Source: JAWXCE01 sp034440495
GTDB lineage: Bacteria > Pseudomonadota > Alphaproteobacteria > Rhizobiales > Rhodomicrobiaceae
Reading direction: 5' to 3'
NCBI GenBank assembly: GCA_034440495.1
Contig: JAWXCE010000042.1
Coordinates: forward strand, 118,567 to 182,566
DNA: 64,000 nt
A program made the translations under genes and the position numbers. Of this stretch, positions 50,696-59,857 are shown one piece after another. The notes under the pieces are model-generated. The model saw nothing but the letters and a program-made list of their open reading frames with translations. It was not told the origin of the DNA and searched no databases. Position 1 is the stretch's first letter, and each line of letters opens with the position of its first letter.

Positions 50696-52309
50696 ATGTT
50701 GAAACCATCACCCACAAAAGCCGAGCAACTGCAAACCTCCGAGGTGGGGCGCAGGCGGACGTTCGCCATCATCTCGCACCCGGACGCGGGCAAAACCACG
50801 CTGACGGAGAAGCTGCTGTATTTCGGTGGCGCCATCCAGATGGCGGGGGCCGTGAAGGCGCGCGGCGACCGGCGGCGCACGCGCTCGGACTGGATGGAGA
50901 TCGAGCAGTCGCGCGGCATTTCCGTCACCTCATCGGTGATGACGTTCGAGCGGGGCAACATCGTCTACAACCTGCTCGACACGCCGGGCCACTCGGATTT
51001 TTCGGAGGACACCTACCGCACGCTCTCCGCCGTCGACGCCGCCGTGATGGTGATCGACGCGGCCAAGGGCATCGAGGCGCAGACGCGCAAGCTGTTCGAG
51101 GTGTGTCGCCTGCGCGACATTCCCATCGTCACGTTCATCAACAAGATCGACCGCGAGGGTCTCGATCCGCTGGAGCTGATGGACGAGATCGCGTCGGGCC
51201 TTGCGCTGGATTTGACGCCCGTGTCTTGGCCAATCGGCATGGGGTCGGATTTTCGCGGCGTGCTCGACATCGCGGTCGCGCGGGCGCTGTTGCCGGGCGC
51301 CGAGCGCACATCCCCGTTCGGGCGGGTGGTTGAACTGGGCGACATAGCGCGGCTGGCGGAGGCGACTGGTATCGAGGCGCGCATCGCGAACGCCGCGCTG
51401 GAAGGGCTGGAGCTGGCGAGCGCCGCGCTGCCGCCGTTCAATGCGCATCACTATCGCGAGGGGCACTTGTCGCCCGTGCTGTTCGGCAGCGCTCTGCGAA
51501 ACTTCGGCGTGGAGGAACTGCTCGATTTCCTAGGCGCACACGCCCCTTCGCCGTTGCCGCGCAAGGCCGCCGAACGCACTATCGACCCCGAGGAGGCCGC
51601 CTGCTCCGGCTTCGTGTTCAAAATCCAGGCGAACATGGACCCGAATCACCGCGACCGCGTGGCGTTCGTGCGCCTGTGTTCAGGGCGGTTCAAACGCGGC
51701 ATGAAGATGTTCCACGTGCGCGACAAGCGGATGCTCACCATCGCCTCGCCGCTGATGTTCTTTGCCCAGCAGCGCGAGACGGCTGATGAAGCGTTTGCCG
51801 GCGACATCATCGGTGTGCCGAACCATGGCGCTTTGCGCGTCGGCGATGGGCTGACGGAAGGCGAGACGCTGCGCTTCGAGGGCATCCCCAATTTCGCGCC
51901 GGAGCTGCTGCGCCGCGTGATTATCGAAGACGCGATCAAGGCCAAGCAGCTTGGCAAGGCGCTGGACGATCTGGCCGAGGAGGGCGTGGTGCAGGTGTTT
52001 CACCCGCTGATTGGCTCGCGCCCGATTCTGGGCGTCGTGGGCGCGCTGCAGTTCGAGGTGATCGCGTCACGGCTGAAGGCGGAGTATGGGCTGCCGGTGC
52101 GGTTCGAGGGCGCGCCGTGCGACGCGGTGCGGTGGGTTAGCTCGGCGAGCGCGGAGAAGCTGGAAGAGTTCAGCGCCAAATATCGCGGCGCGATGGCGAA
52201 AGACCGCGACGGCGCCCTCGCCTACCTGCCCGAGAGCCAGTGGACGCTAAACCGCGCCATGGAGCAATGGCCGGACGTGAAGTTCATGGCGACCCGGGAG
52301 CGGGGCTAA
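50696..52309 (+). CDS. prfC: Peptide chain release factor 3
   Basis: 537 aa translational GTPase that recycles RF1/RF2 from the ribosome. G1 AIISHPDAGKTTLTEKLL, switch with SRGISVTSSVM, G3 LLDTPGHSDFSEDTYR, G4 FINKIDREG, then RF3-type domains ending KFMATRERG. Full length. Confidence 0.97.
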   Translation: MLKPSPTKAEQLQTSEVGRRRTFAIISHPDAGKTTLTEKLLYFGGAIQMAGAVKARGDRRRTRSDWMEIEQSRGISVTSSVMTFERGNIVYNLLDTPGHSDFSEDTYRTLSAVDAAVMVIDAAKGIEAQTRKLFEVCRLRDIPIVTFINKIDREGLDPLELMDEIASGLALDLTPVSWPIGMGSDFRGVLDIAVARALLPGAERTSPFGRVVELGDIARLAEATGIEARIANAALEGLELASAALPPFNAHHYREGHLSPVLFGSALRNFGVEELLDFLGAHAPSPLPRKAAERTIDPEEAACSGFVFKIQANMDPNHRDRVAFVRLCSGRFKRGMKMFHVRDKRMLTIASPLMFFAQQRETADEAFAGDIIGVPNHGALRVGDGLTEGETLRFEGIPNFAPELLRRVIIEDAIKAKQLGKALDDLAEEGVVQVFHPLIGSRPILGVVGALQFEVIASRLKAEYGLPVRFEGAPCDAVRWVSSASAEKLEEFSAKYRGAMAKDRDGALAYLPESQWTLNRAMEQWPDVKFMATRERG

Positions 52310-52341
52310 AGCCCTTTGCGGCTCAATCTTGCAAATTCCTC

Positions 52342-52361
52342 TTATATCATATATGTTATAA
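52342..52361. promoter_or_regulatory. Near-perfect palindrome abutting a toxin start
   Basis: TTATATCATATATGTTATAA is a 20-base palindrome with a single mismatched pair, ending three bases before the ATG of the HigB-like gene. No purine-rich ribosome site fits between, so the site may be the operator/promoter of a leaderless transcript controlled by the Xre antitoxin. Confidence 0.5.
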
Positions 52362-52364
52362 AAA

Positions 52365-52691
52365 ATGCCTGGCTGGACAGTTGTTTTTGTCAATGACCAA
52401 GCCGAAAGCGAAGTCAACGAACTGCCCGCCGACATGCGGGCGAAGTTCGCACGCATCCTGAACTTGATTGAAGTGAAAGGACTGGAGCAGGTTCGCGAGC
52501 CTTACGTCAAGCACCTCGAAGACAGGCTTTGGGAGATGCGGATGACAGGCCGGGATGGCATTGCACGAAGCATTTATGTCACCGCCTCCGGGCGGCGTGT
52601 TGTGGTGCTTCGGACATTTGTGAAGAAAACTCAGAAAACACCGCGTCGCGAACTGGATTTGGCGCGCAAGCGCGCAGGAGAAATCGAATGA
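52365..52691 (+). CDS. RelE/HigB-type toxin (phage-derived Gp49-like)
   Basis: 108 aa. Gp49-like RelE fold: WTVVFVNDQAESEVNELPAD, VKHLEDRLWEMRMTGRDGIA, SIYVTASGRRVVVLRTFVKK, TPRRELDLARKR. Cleaves mRNA on ribosomes in relatives. The ATGA overlap with the next gene couples it to an Xre antitoxin. The module separates prfC from an AT-rich orphan gene. Confidence 0.93.
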   Translation: MPGWTVVFVNDQAESEVNELPADMRAKFARILNLIEVKGLEQVREPYVKHLEDRLWEMRMTGRDGIARSIYVTASGRRVVVLRTFVKKTQKTPRRELDLARKRAGEIE

Positions 52692-52981
52692 GCCGTAAAA
52701 TGATCCCCGCGCGGGAGGCCGTCGAACGCTGGCGCAAGGAGGAGCCAGGGTTTGTCGAGGCTTATGACGCGCTGGAGGAAGAATTCAGCCTCGCCGCCGC
52801 GCTGATCGACGCGCGCGCCCGCAGCGAACTTTCGCAGGAGGAAATCGCCGAGCGCATGGGCACCTCGCAGCCCGCCGTCGCACGCCTTGAGAGCGGCAAA
52901 GCCAACCCATCGCTCGCCACACTACGGCGCTATGCTAAAGCTACCGGGACAAAGCTAAAGATCGATTTTGTTGTTGGATAA
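52688..52981 (+). CDS. Xre-family antitoxin
   Basis: 97 aa from ATG 52688, overlapping the toxin stop. The N-terminal half (REAVERWRKEEPGFVEAYDA) is helical; the C-terminal half is a helix-turn-helix (LSQEEIAERMGTSQPAVARL, ESGKANPSLATLRRYA). Typical antitoxin of Gp49/HigB-like toxins and likely repressor at the palindrome upstream. Confidence 0.94.
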   Translation: MSRKMIPAREAVERWRKEEPGFVEAYDALEEEFSLAAALIDARARSELSQEEIAERMGTSQPAVARLESGKANPSLATLRRYAKATGTKLKIDFVVG

Positions 52982-53051
52982 ATTTCTTAAAGCAATGGAA
53001 AATTACGGCCTCAATGGTAATTCCAAGTTCAGCGATACAGGAGGCTGAAAA

Positions 53052-53825
53052 ATGATAAATTCTTATAATAAAGTCTTATACAATGTATCAATGTCTACAA
53101 CTGTCTTAGAGAAATTTGTAAAGTGCATAAGCCCACCAATTTTATACAAATCAGACTCGGCTCATCAAGGATTTAGATTTTTAAATCCAACAGCAAAGCA
53201 TTTTTGTATATTAAAGGCTGTGCGCGCAGTTAGTGGCTTAAATGCGGGGCTTGTCTTAAGCAAGTATGGCTATAACCAAGAGCTATGCGTTATTATTAGG
53301 ACAATAATTGAGTGTAATACACAAATAGCGTTTGTGTTAACAGGGCTGAACGAACAAAACGAGTTACGCCCAGACCCAAAAAAGCTTGTCGAAAAGTTTT
53401 TTAACGATTTTCGAAGAAACGAAGTTTCTGATTTTAAAGGTCCTCATTTCAACCAAAAAAAGCTTCACGAAACCATTGGTAAAGCCATTGATGAAGAAAT
53501 TCGAGCATTAGAGGGCGGAGAAAAGTTTTCAGAGATTGTAACCGAAACTCTACTTTCAAACACGTACCTAACCTTCTCAAATTACGTTCATTCGCGCTAC
53601 CCAGAGATCATGGATTTATACGGAGGAAACCCCGAGCATTTTCATTTGAATGGCATGCAAGGAACACCGAAGGATAATGAAAGTGCAGAAACCCTACTAT
53701 CCTATAGCGAGGCAGTTTCTAACGAAATCCGCGCTATGATTTACAAATTTTCGATGTTTGATAAATTTCATTCGAACTCTTCCGTGATGGAGTGGCTAGT
53801 CAACCTTGAGAACGCGGACCTCTAA
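53052..53825 (+). CDS. AT-rich protein, possibly HEPN/DUF5677-like
   Basis: 257 aa, far lower GC than its neighbours. Helical; KAVRAVSGLNAGLVLSKYGY and NQELCVIIRTIIECNTQIAF resemble the conserved helices of DUF5677/HEPN-like proteins (an Arg followed by Glu in the second helix). Directly after a HigBA-like pair, so probably part of the same acquired island; defence or stress role is inference. Ends six bases from the Uup stop. Confidence 0.55.
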   Translation: MINSYNKVLYNVSMSTTVLEKFVKCISPPILYKSDSAHQGFRFLNPTAKHFCILKAVRAVSGLNAGLVLSKYGYNQELCVIIRTIIECNTQIAFVLTGLNEQNELRPDPKKLVEKFFNDFRRNEVSDFKGPHFNQKKLHETIGKAIDEEIRALEGGEKFSEIVTETLLSNTYLTFSNYVHSRYPEIMDLYGGNPEHFHLNGMQGTPKDNESAETLLSYSEAVSNEIRAMIYKFSMFDKFHSNSSVMEWLVNLENADL

Positions 53826-53831
53826 AACGCC

Positions 53832-55703
53832 CTACATTTCAAGTTCTAGCCACCTTACTTCAGAAGCCTCAAGCTCCGCCTGCGCCTGCGTGAGGGCGGC
53901 GGTGGCGGTGTCGAAGGTTTTGCGGTCGCGGGCGTAGAGGCCGGGGTCGGCGAGTTGGGTCTGGAGCTTGGCGATTTTCGCCTCCAGGTTAGCGATGGTT
54001 TTGGGGAGGGTTTCGAGGGCGTGCTTGTCCTTGAAGCTGAGACGGCGTTTGGGGGCTGACTCCGCCGCTGGCGCGATGTTTGCTTGCGCGTTAGCAAGCG
54101 CAAACCCCGCGTTCTCCGCAGAATTGCTTCCGTGCGTTGCGCCATTTGCCGCATCTGCGCGCGCCGCCCTGCCGCCACCGCTACCGCCAGCCGCTCCTCG
54201 CGCCGCCAGATCGGCCCCGCGCTGGGCCAGCATGTCGGTGTAGCCGCCCGCATATTCCACCCACTCGCCGTCGCCCTCGGGCGCGATGGTGGAACTTACC
54301 AGCCGGTCGAGGAAATCGCGGTCGTGGCTGATGAGGATCACGGTGCCCGCATAATCGCCCAGCATCTCCTCCAGCACGTCGAGCGTCTCCAGATCGAGGT
54401 CGTTGGTCGGCTCGTCCAGCACAAGCAGGTTCGAGGGCTTGGCGAGCGCCCGCGCCAGCATCAGCCGCGCCCGCTCGCCGCCAGAGAGCACGCGCAAGGG
54501 CGTGCGGGCCTGCTCCGGCGCGAACAGAAAATCGGCCATGTAGCCGATGACGTGCTTGTTCTCGCCGCCCACCATCACACGGTCGCCAGAGCCGTTGGTG
54601 AGCGCCTCCGCTACCGTCCAGTTCGGGTTGAGGCTGTCGCGGTTCTGCTCAAGCGCCGCCATTTCAATGTTAGCGCCGAGCCGCACCGTGCCCGCGTCCG
54701 GCTCCAGCTTGCCGGTTAGCATGCTGATGAGCGTAGTTTTGCCCGCACCATTCGGGCCGATCACGCCCAGCCGGTCGCCGCGGTTGATGCGCGTGGAAAA
54801 GTCGTTAATCACCGTGCGTTCGCCAAACGTTTTGGCGATGCGCTTGGCCTCGATGACCATCTTGCCGGACGCGCTCGCCTCGGCGGCCTGTAAATTCGCC
54901 TGGCCCACGCCGCGCCGCTCCGTCCGCCGCTCGATTCGCATGTCCTGCAACTTGGCAAGGCGGCTGACGTTGCGCTTGCGCCGCCCGGAAACGCCGTAGC
55001 GCACCCAGTGCTCCTCGGCGACGATGCGCCGGTCAAGCTTGTGCCGCTCAAGCTCCTCCTGCGCCAGCGTCTCGTCGCGCCACGCCTCAAATTTGCCGAA
55101 GCCGATATCAATACGGCGCGCGCGGCCTCGGTCGATCCACACGCAGGCGCGCGACAGGTTCGTGAGGAAGCGGCGGTCGTGGCTGATGAGAACGAGCGCA
55201 GATTTCAGCGAGGCAAGCTCCGCCTCCAGCCACTCGATGACGTTGACATCCAGATGGTTCGTCGGCTCATCGAGCAGCAAAATATCCGGCTCGGGCGCCA
55301 AAGCCTGCGCCAACGCGGCCCGCCGCCCTTCCCCGCCCGAAAGCTTGGAAGGGTCTTCCTCGCCCGTCAGCCCTAACTGCTCCAGCAAATAACGCGCGCG
55401 ATACTCATCGTCATTCGGCCCAAGCCCCGCCTCGACAAAACTCAGCGTCGTCTTATGCGAGCCAAAATCTGGCTCTTGCGCCAGATAGCGCATGGTCGCG
55501 CCCGGTTTCACGAAACGCTTGCCGCGATCCGGCTCCATCAGCCCGGCGGCAATCCTCAGCATCGTCGATTTGCCGGAGCCGTTGCGTCCGACAACCGTCA
55601 CCCGGTCACCGGGCAGCACGGAAATCTCGGCCCCGTCCAGCACGGGCGCGCCGCCATAGGTCAGCAAGATGTCGGTGAGCGTGAGTAAGGGTGGTGCGGC
55701 CAT
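53832..55703 (-). CDS. uup: ABC-F ATPase Uup
   Basis: 623 aa. Two ABC domains without membrane part: Walker A VVGRNGSGKSTMLR and VIGPNGAGKTTLIS; signatures LSGGEGRRAALAQAL and LSGGERARLMLARAL; Walker B LLLDEPTNHLD and LVLDEPTNDLD. A linker rich in basic residues joins them, and a C-terminal coiled coil (DRKTFDTATAALTQAQAEL) fits the DNA-binding tail of Uup. Acts on ribosomes and replication intermediates. ATG at 55703 preferred over TTG 55715. Confidence 0.93.
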   Translation of the reverse strand: MAAPPLLTLTDILLTYGGAPVLDGAEISVLPGDRVTVVGRNGSGKSTMLRIAAGLMEPDRGKRFVKPGATMRYLAQEPDFGSHKTTLSFVEAGLGPNDDEYRARYLLEQLGLTGEEDPSKLSGGEGRRAALAQALAPEPDILLLDEPTNHLDVNVIEWLEAELASLKSALVLISHDRRFLTNLSRACVWIDRGRARRIDIGFGKFEAWRDETLAQEELERHKLDRRIVAEEHWVRYGVSGRRKRNVSRLAKLQDMRIERRTERRGVGQANLQAAEASASGKMVIEAKRIAKTFGERTVINDFSTRINRGDRLGVIGPNGAGKTTLISMLTGKLEPDAGTVRLGANIEMAALEQNRDSLNPNWTVAEALTNGSGDRVMVGGENKHVIGYMADFLFAPEQARTPLRVLSGGERARLMLARALAKPSNLLVLDEPTNDLDLETLDVLEEMLGDYAGTVILISHDRDFLDRLVSSTIAPEGDGEWVEYAGGYTDMLAQRGADLAARGAAGGSGGGRAARADAANGATHGSNSAENAGFALANAQANIAPAAESAPKRRLSFKDKHALETLPKTIANLEAKIAKLQTQLADPGLYARDRKTFDTATAALTQAQAELEASEVRWLELEM

Positions 55704-55765
55704 GACTGCTTTCAAAACTGGGAGTTGCCTTTGGATTAGGTCATGCTGCGGCGCCGGGTCAACCT

Positions 55766-57714
55766 TTACTGGCCCAGAACCTCACGTGCTTTTTCGTGCA
55801 CCGCGTCGGCGATGGCAGCGTGACCCTCCGCCGTCATATGAAACGCGCCGCTGTAGGCGGAAAAGCGAGTGACGGCGATCATATCGCCCATCAACACGTC
55901 ATCGTGATAGTGGGCCGCAAGATAGGCGTCATTCGGGGTGCGGAACCAGCGCTGGCAAGGCGTAGGGACGGAAAAGCTGCGGCTCAAAGGGGTCCCATTT
56001 GACGCCGACCCGCGCGGTTTCGTTGAGGCCATGGCCAAACCTTTCGGGCGTTGCGTGCTTCGATAGGCCTCAGCATAGTTGATATCGCTCGAGTCGGGTT
56101 CGGTTGGGCGCTTGGGAAACTTGATGACTCCCAGCGCCGCGCTACGCCGGTCAGCGTCGCTCGCCGCGCACACGCCGTGCGTTCTGAACCAGTTTTCCGT
56201 GCGGTGCTTGTCCACGAATGTCCAGCCATGGGTTTTACCTGAAGCGCGCATGATCCGGGTCAGCGTATTTTCAACGAAAGCCTCCGCCCTCATCGCTTTG
56301 CCGGGCTGTACCTCGTAATATTTGGAGATGTCCATTCCATCGGAGCCTGCGCGGCACATCTCGCCATTTTCATCGTAGGAAAGTTGAGGATAGGCAGTCA
56401 GCAGCACGCGGCGCGAATCCTCGATATGAAGGTGTCGTTTGATGGCGTCCGCGAGGGCTGCATAACGAGCCTGGAGGCCACGAGCTTTAGCCTCTGCCTT
56501 CTCGACGTTGATTTTCACTTCCGCGCCAAACAGCGGGGCCAGCCTCTCAAGCGCGGCGTCGAGCTTGACCGTCGCGTTCGCGACAAGGCTAGTGAAGCCG
56601 ACGTCATTGCCGCCGACGGAGAGCATGAGGAGGTCGATAGGACGAGCGTTGTTCTCCGGGCAGTGGCGCAAGTTGATCGACCGCAACGCGGGCAGCGCGC
56701 CACCCTGACTGAAATCGAACGTTTGCGGGGCCGTCCGCTTCTTGCATATGGCGTTAGCTGCGCCGCTCAGTTGTGAAACCGTCACCGCGTCGTTCGGGGC
56801 GAGTTCCGTGTTGCCATTCCAGGGCGCAAAAAACCCTTCCATAATGTCGGCGCCCGTGCAGGCCATGCTGAGGAATGTGACGGATGTCTGCTGATGGTCA
56901 TCCTCAATGGCGATTTGCAGCCCGGCGCGGAGGTGATTTGAGTACAGGGAACGGCGGCAGGACTGATGCAGCCAGCGCGCGCGGCGTTGCTGGAACTGCG
57001 CGTTGAACACAAACAGCGTCGAGGCGCCGCCGGTGTTGAAGCGCAAGCAATCGCGGGTGGGAAAACCGCGCAAATCCACGTCTCTGGTATCGTAATTCAG
57101 CACTTTCGACTTGTCGAAAACGACGGCTTTATCTGGATTGCCCTCACCTGACGAGAAAGAGTCGCCCATGCTTAGAATGAGCAGATCGCGAACTTTGATG
57201 TCCGCGTCTGCTACGCTGCGACCATTGACGATGGCTGCGATACGAGCGCCGTCTGGGTAAGGGACGCTAATCGCCGTCTCCGCGCTGCAAACAGGCGCCT
57301 CGATCTCGCCGCCGCTCCACCGCCACACGCAAGGCTCGGCGATATCCAGCGCCCAGACTTGGACCTTGTGGCTTTTTGGGTGGACATAACCCTCGCACGC
57401 CGCCGCCGTGTATCAGCAGCTTTCCAGGTTGAGGCTCTCGCTCACGCCACGCCCCTCGTGAAAGGTGCGCGCCCAGCCAAGGCCGCCGGTCTCTTTGGCG
57501 AGGCGCCGCTCAATGGCCAGGATCGGGCGGAGCCGTTCTTCGTCATTCAGGGCAAGATAGGCCTTGCGTGCAGAGCCGTGTCGTCCGCGCGTTTAAAAAA
57601 CCTGAAGTGATTGTCAAGCCGCCACTCGGCCTTCCTCGCAGATGGTTGCGCTTGCGCAGATAGGCACGCGGCCCCCAAACTCAGTAGTACAACGATTGAC
57701 CCGACTAAAAACAT
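55766..57714 (-). pseudogene. SGNH/GDSL hydrolase, frameshifted and with a stop
   Basis: The ATG at 57714 opens a signal peptide (FLVGSIVVLLSLGAACLS) and EWRLDNHFRFFKRADDTALH. A frameshift near 57573 moves to YLALNDEERLRPILAIERRL, then TGA at 57413-57415 stands where Trp is expected, followed by YVHPKSHKVQVW and the long remaining frame to 55766. The catalytic regions remain: LLILSMGDSFSSGEGNP (Ser), SVGGNDVGF, AFHMTAEGHAAIADAV. Near 55940-56040 about 30 residues fit better in another frame (VKWDPFEPQLFRPYA), suggesting paired indels. It was probably an exported lipase/esterase. Confidence 0.75.
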
Positions 57715-57872
57715 GCGCCGCCCCCATCGTATCCCGGCGCACATTACCCTAGTTTCGCAACAGCTTCAATACCTTCTCACTATTTGGCTGGACGCGACTT
57801 GCGGTTTATTATGCGGTCATGGCTTGAAACTTGCTGCGGGCAGAATATGCAAAAATCAACATCATTCAAACT

Positions 57873-58427
57873 ATGAGTCCTACAACTTTCACGGGTGGCG
57901 CTTCAGGCCGATGGCGCGTAACCTCAATAACGACACTACACGGCGACCCCCTGCCAGCCGTTGATTTTCTTCAGGACGTTCATGCGCCACATCTGCCAGC
58001 CGCAGACGCGGCTTGGAAGCTCAAAGGCGTCGCAAGCTATGTGCGCTATGTCGAGCGAGCGGAAAAGCAGCAGCTTGTTTCGCGGCAGGCGGGATTGGGG
58101 CGAGCCGAGGCAATGTGCGCGGCGCTGATCCCGATTGCGAAGTCGCAAGTCTGGTGGGACATGACCCAGGACAAGCGCCGAGAGATTTTCGAGGGTAAGT
58201 CGAAGCACATCGCCGCCAGCCTGAAATATCTGCCCGCCATCGCCCGTCAGCTTTATCATTGCCGCGATTTGGGCGAGCCTTTCGATTTCCTGACCTGGTT
58301 CGAGTTCGCCTGCGCTAACGAGCCCGCATTCGACGATCTGCTGCTAGGCCTGCGCGCGGCGGAGGAGTGGCGCTACGTGACCCGCGAAATCGACATCCGG
58401 CTCAAGAGAGCTGCAAAGGATTGTTGA
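57873..58427 (+). CDS. Chlorite dismutase-family heme protein
   Basis: 184 aa from ATG 57873 (MSPTTFTGGASGRW). Cld-family signature: MTQDKRREIFEGKSKHIAAS, YLPAIARQLYHCRDLGEPFD, FLTWFEFACANE, EEWRYVTREIDIRL. The His in QLYHCRDLG is the expected proximal heme ligand. Short subfamily members may detoxify chlorite or act in heme metabolism; substrate uncertain. Divergent from the broken SGNH gene. Confidence 0.85.
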   Translation: MSPTTFTGGASGRWRVTSITTLHGDPLPAVDFLQDVHAPHLPAADAAWKLKGVASYVRYVERAEKQQLVSRQAGLGRAEAMCAALIPIAKSQVWWDMTQDKRREIFEGKSKHIAASLKYLPAIARQLYHCRDLGEPFDFLTWFEFACANEPAFDDLLLGLRAAEEWRYVTREIDIRLKRAAKDC

Positions 58428-58608
58428 GCACATTAAGAGTAGCGGTTTTGCGCTCGGCTTCCATGGCCCACGCTTTTCCTACTCGGTCGTGAGTTCGTGG
58501 CTGAGCGCGAGCAGCGCGTCGATCCTACAGTTGTTACTTAACTCCACTAAATTGTACAAATATTTAACAGGGACAGAAATACATCCACAATAGCAATTAA
58601 AATTACTC
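58428..58608. other. Intergenic region
   Basis: No gene recognised. GC-rich first half, then an abrupt change to AT-rich sequence near 58530, which may be an insertion boundary. Confidence 0.35.
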
Positions 58609-58899
58609 CTAATAAAAAGCGAAAAAGAAAAAAAGCTGAAAATCATTATATTTTTCCCGTTCTGCCCGCAGCTTCTTCGAAAATTCTTCTACTAGGCCAT
58701 GATCGTGGAACTTTCCTGAAAGATCAACATCCATCCTTTGAAATGCAAATGCTAATAAGACACGTGAATATAAAATTGGTGACATCTGTTTGTGGAGACA
58801 ATCAACGCACCACTTAATATAAAGAATATTAATTATAAAAAGAGATACACCTAAGAAAGCAAGCGCAGTTGGAAAGAAGTTGATTTCACATATAATCAT
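58609..58899 (-). CDS. Possible small membrane protein in AT-rich patch
   Basis: 96 codons with one strong N-terminal membrane helix (FFPTALAFLGVSLFIINILY) and a charged helical C-terminus (GLVEEFSKKLRAEREKYND). It ends in an odd FQLFFFFAFY read from an A/T run, so a frameshift there is possible. AT-rich, with no clear ribosome site and no known family. Confidence 0.4.
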   Translation of the reverse strand: MIICEINFFPTALAFLGVSLFIINILYIKWCVDCLHKQMSPILYSRVLLAFAFQRMDVDLSGKFHDHGLVEEFSKKLRAEREKYNDFQLFFFFAFY

Positions 58900-59100
58900 G
58901 CGTTAAACCGGCGCTATTATCTTTATTTGATCTAATTTAATAGTGCTAGTTGAGTCTTTGTGGCGTCGTCGTTTAGCATCGAACTTGGCAAGGCAATAGC
59001 TGGAAGTCTATGGTTATCTGGTCGCAAGGCACCCACGAGCTTAACAGAAAAACTTAAGACAATACTTTCCGGGTTTGAGCTGAGGTGAGGTTGCCAACAT
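58900..59100. other. Intergenic region with a short in-frame remnant
   Basis: AT-rich to about 58960, then a GTG-initiated frame of about 42 codons on the plus strand (SSFSIELGKAIAGSLWLSG and TEKLKTILSGFELR) ends at a TGA near 59085. Too short and without relatives that I recognise, so left as a possible fragment. Confidence 0.3.
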
Positions 59101-59655
59101 TTATGACGATTTGAGCGCCGCGCGCGTCAGCTCCAGCGGGGCGTGGATTTCGAGGCTGTGCTGTACCTCGCGGCCGAGCGCAACGCCGCGTTCGACGGCG
59201 CGCCACAGCTCGGACATCACCGCCTCCCTGCCCTCAGGCGAGATCGCGTCGAAGGACGGGCGCTCCAATCCGTAGGTCAGCTCCGACAGCCGGTCGAGCT
59301 GACAGTAAAACGCGACGACGCCCAAAATCACCGAACGCGGCAGGCTGGCCAGCTCCGTTACGTGCGCGCCGTACACCGTGCGGTGCGGGGCGTTGGTGAA
59401 ATGCGGGCGGAAGGCGGGGTTGTCGCGCACGGCCTGGCGAACGCGCTCAAGCGGCGGAGATGCGGCCATAAACTCGGCCAGATCATCGGCGTTCGCCTTG
59501 ATCTCGGCGTAGAGCGCGCAAATCAGCCGCTCGGCCTTCAGCCCGGACGCCGCCCGGCGCGCTAGCGATTCAATCAGATGCTTCACGAAATAGGCCGCGA
59601 ACACGCCAGCAGCCAGAAGCGGCGCCAAAAAGGCGCCCTCCGTCAATCCCCCCAT
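59101..59655 (-). CDS. Membrane-anchored protein, unknown
   Basis: 184 aa from MGGLTEGAFLAPLLAAG; an earlier in-frame ATG at 59706 adds 17 residues. One N-terminal membrane helix (APLLAAGVFAAYFVKHLI), then a mostly helical cytoplasmic or periplasmic domain (ALYAEIKANADDLAEFM, RSVILGVVAFYCQLDRLSEL). This resembles small one-helix proteins of Hyphomicrobiales, but no named family is recognised. Confidence 0.65.
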   Translation of the reverse strand: MGGLTEGAFLAPLLAAGVFAAYFVKHLIESLARRAASGLKAERLICALYAEIKANADDLAEFMAASPPLERVRQAVRDNPAFRPHFTNAPHRTVYGAHVTELASLPRSVILGVVAFYCQLDRLSELTYGLERPSFDAISPEGREAVMSELWRAVERGVALGREVQHSLEIHAPLELTRAALKSS

Positions 59656-59749
59656 CGTCTCCCCCAAACGCTTAACGCCAGTCTTGCCAACGGCATAGCA
59701 CGGCAAACTGCGCGTGTCCTACGCCTAAACGTCTACAAGCGCCATACCG

Positions 59750-59849
59750 CGTCATTGCCGGGCTTGACCCGGCAATCCAGCGCTACGCGATTGCGGTGGA
59801 GGGAAGAAGTGGATCCCCGGGTCTGCGCTTCGCTTCGCCCGAGGATGAC
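59750..59849. repeat. Palindromic repeat copy, composite and well preserved
   Basis: GTCATTGCCGGGCTTGACCC followed by GGCAATCCA (59751-59779) and GTGGATCCCCGGGTCTGCGC then CGCCCGAGGATGAC (59810-59848). The clearest member of the family here. In the reverse orientation it matches the insert inside the DUF815 gene. Lies nine bases from the end of the ATP12 gene and may end its transcript. Confidence 0.85.
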
Positions 59850-59857
59850 AAACGAGC

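Noticed and set aside
58428..58530. Possible transposase 3' end
   Set aside because: Translations on both strands gave no transposase motif, and the GC shift near 58530 alone is not enough.
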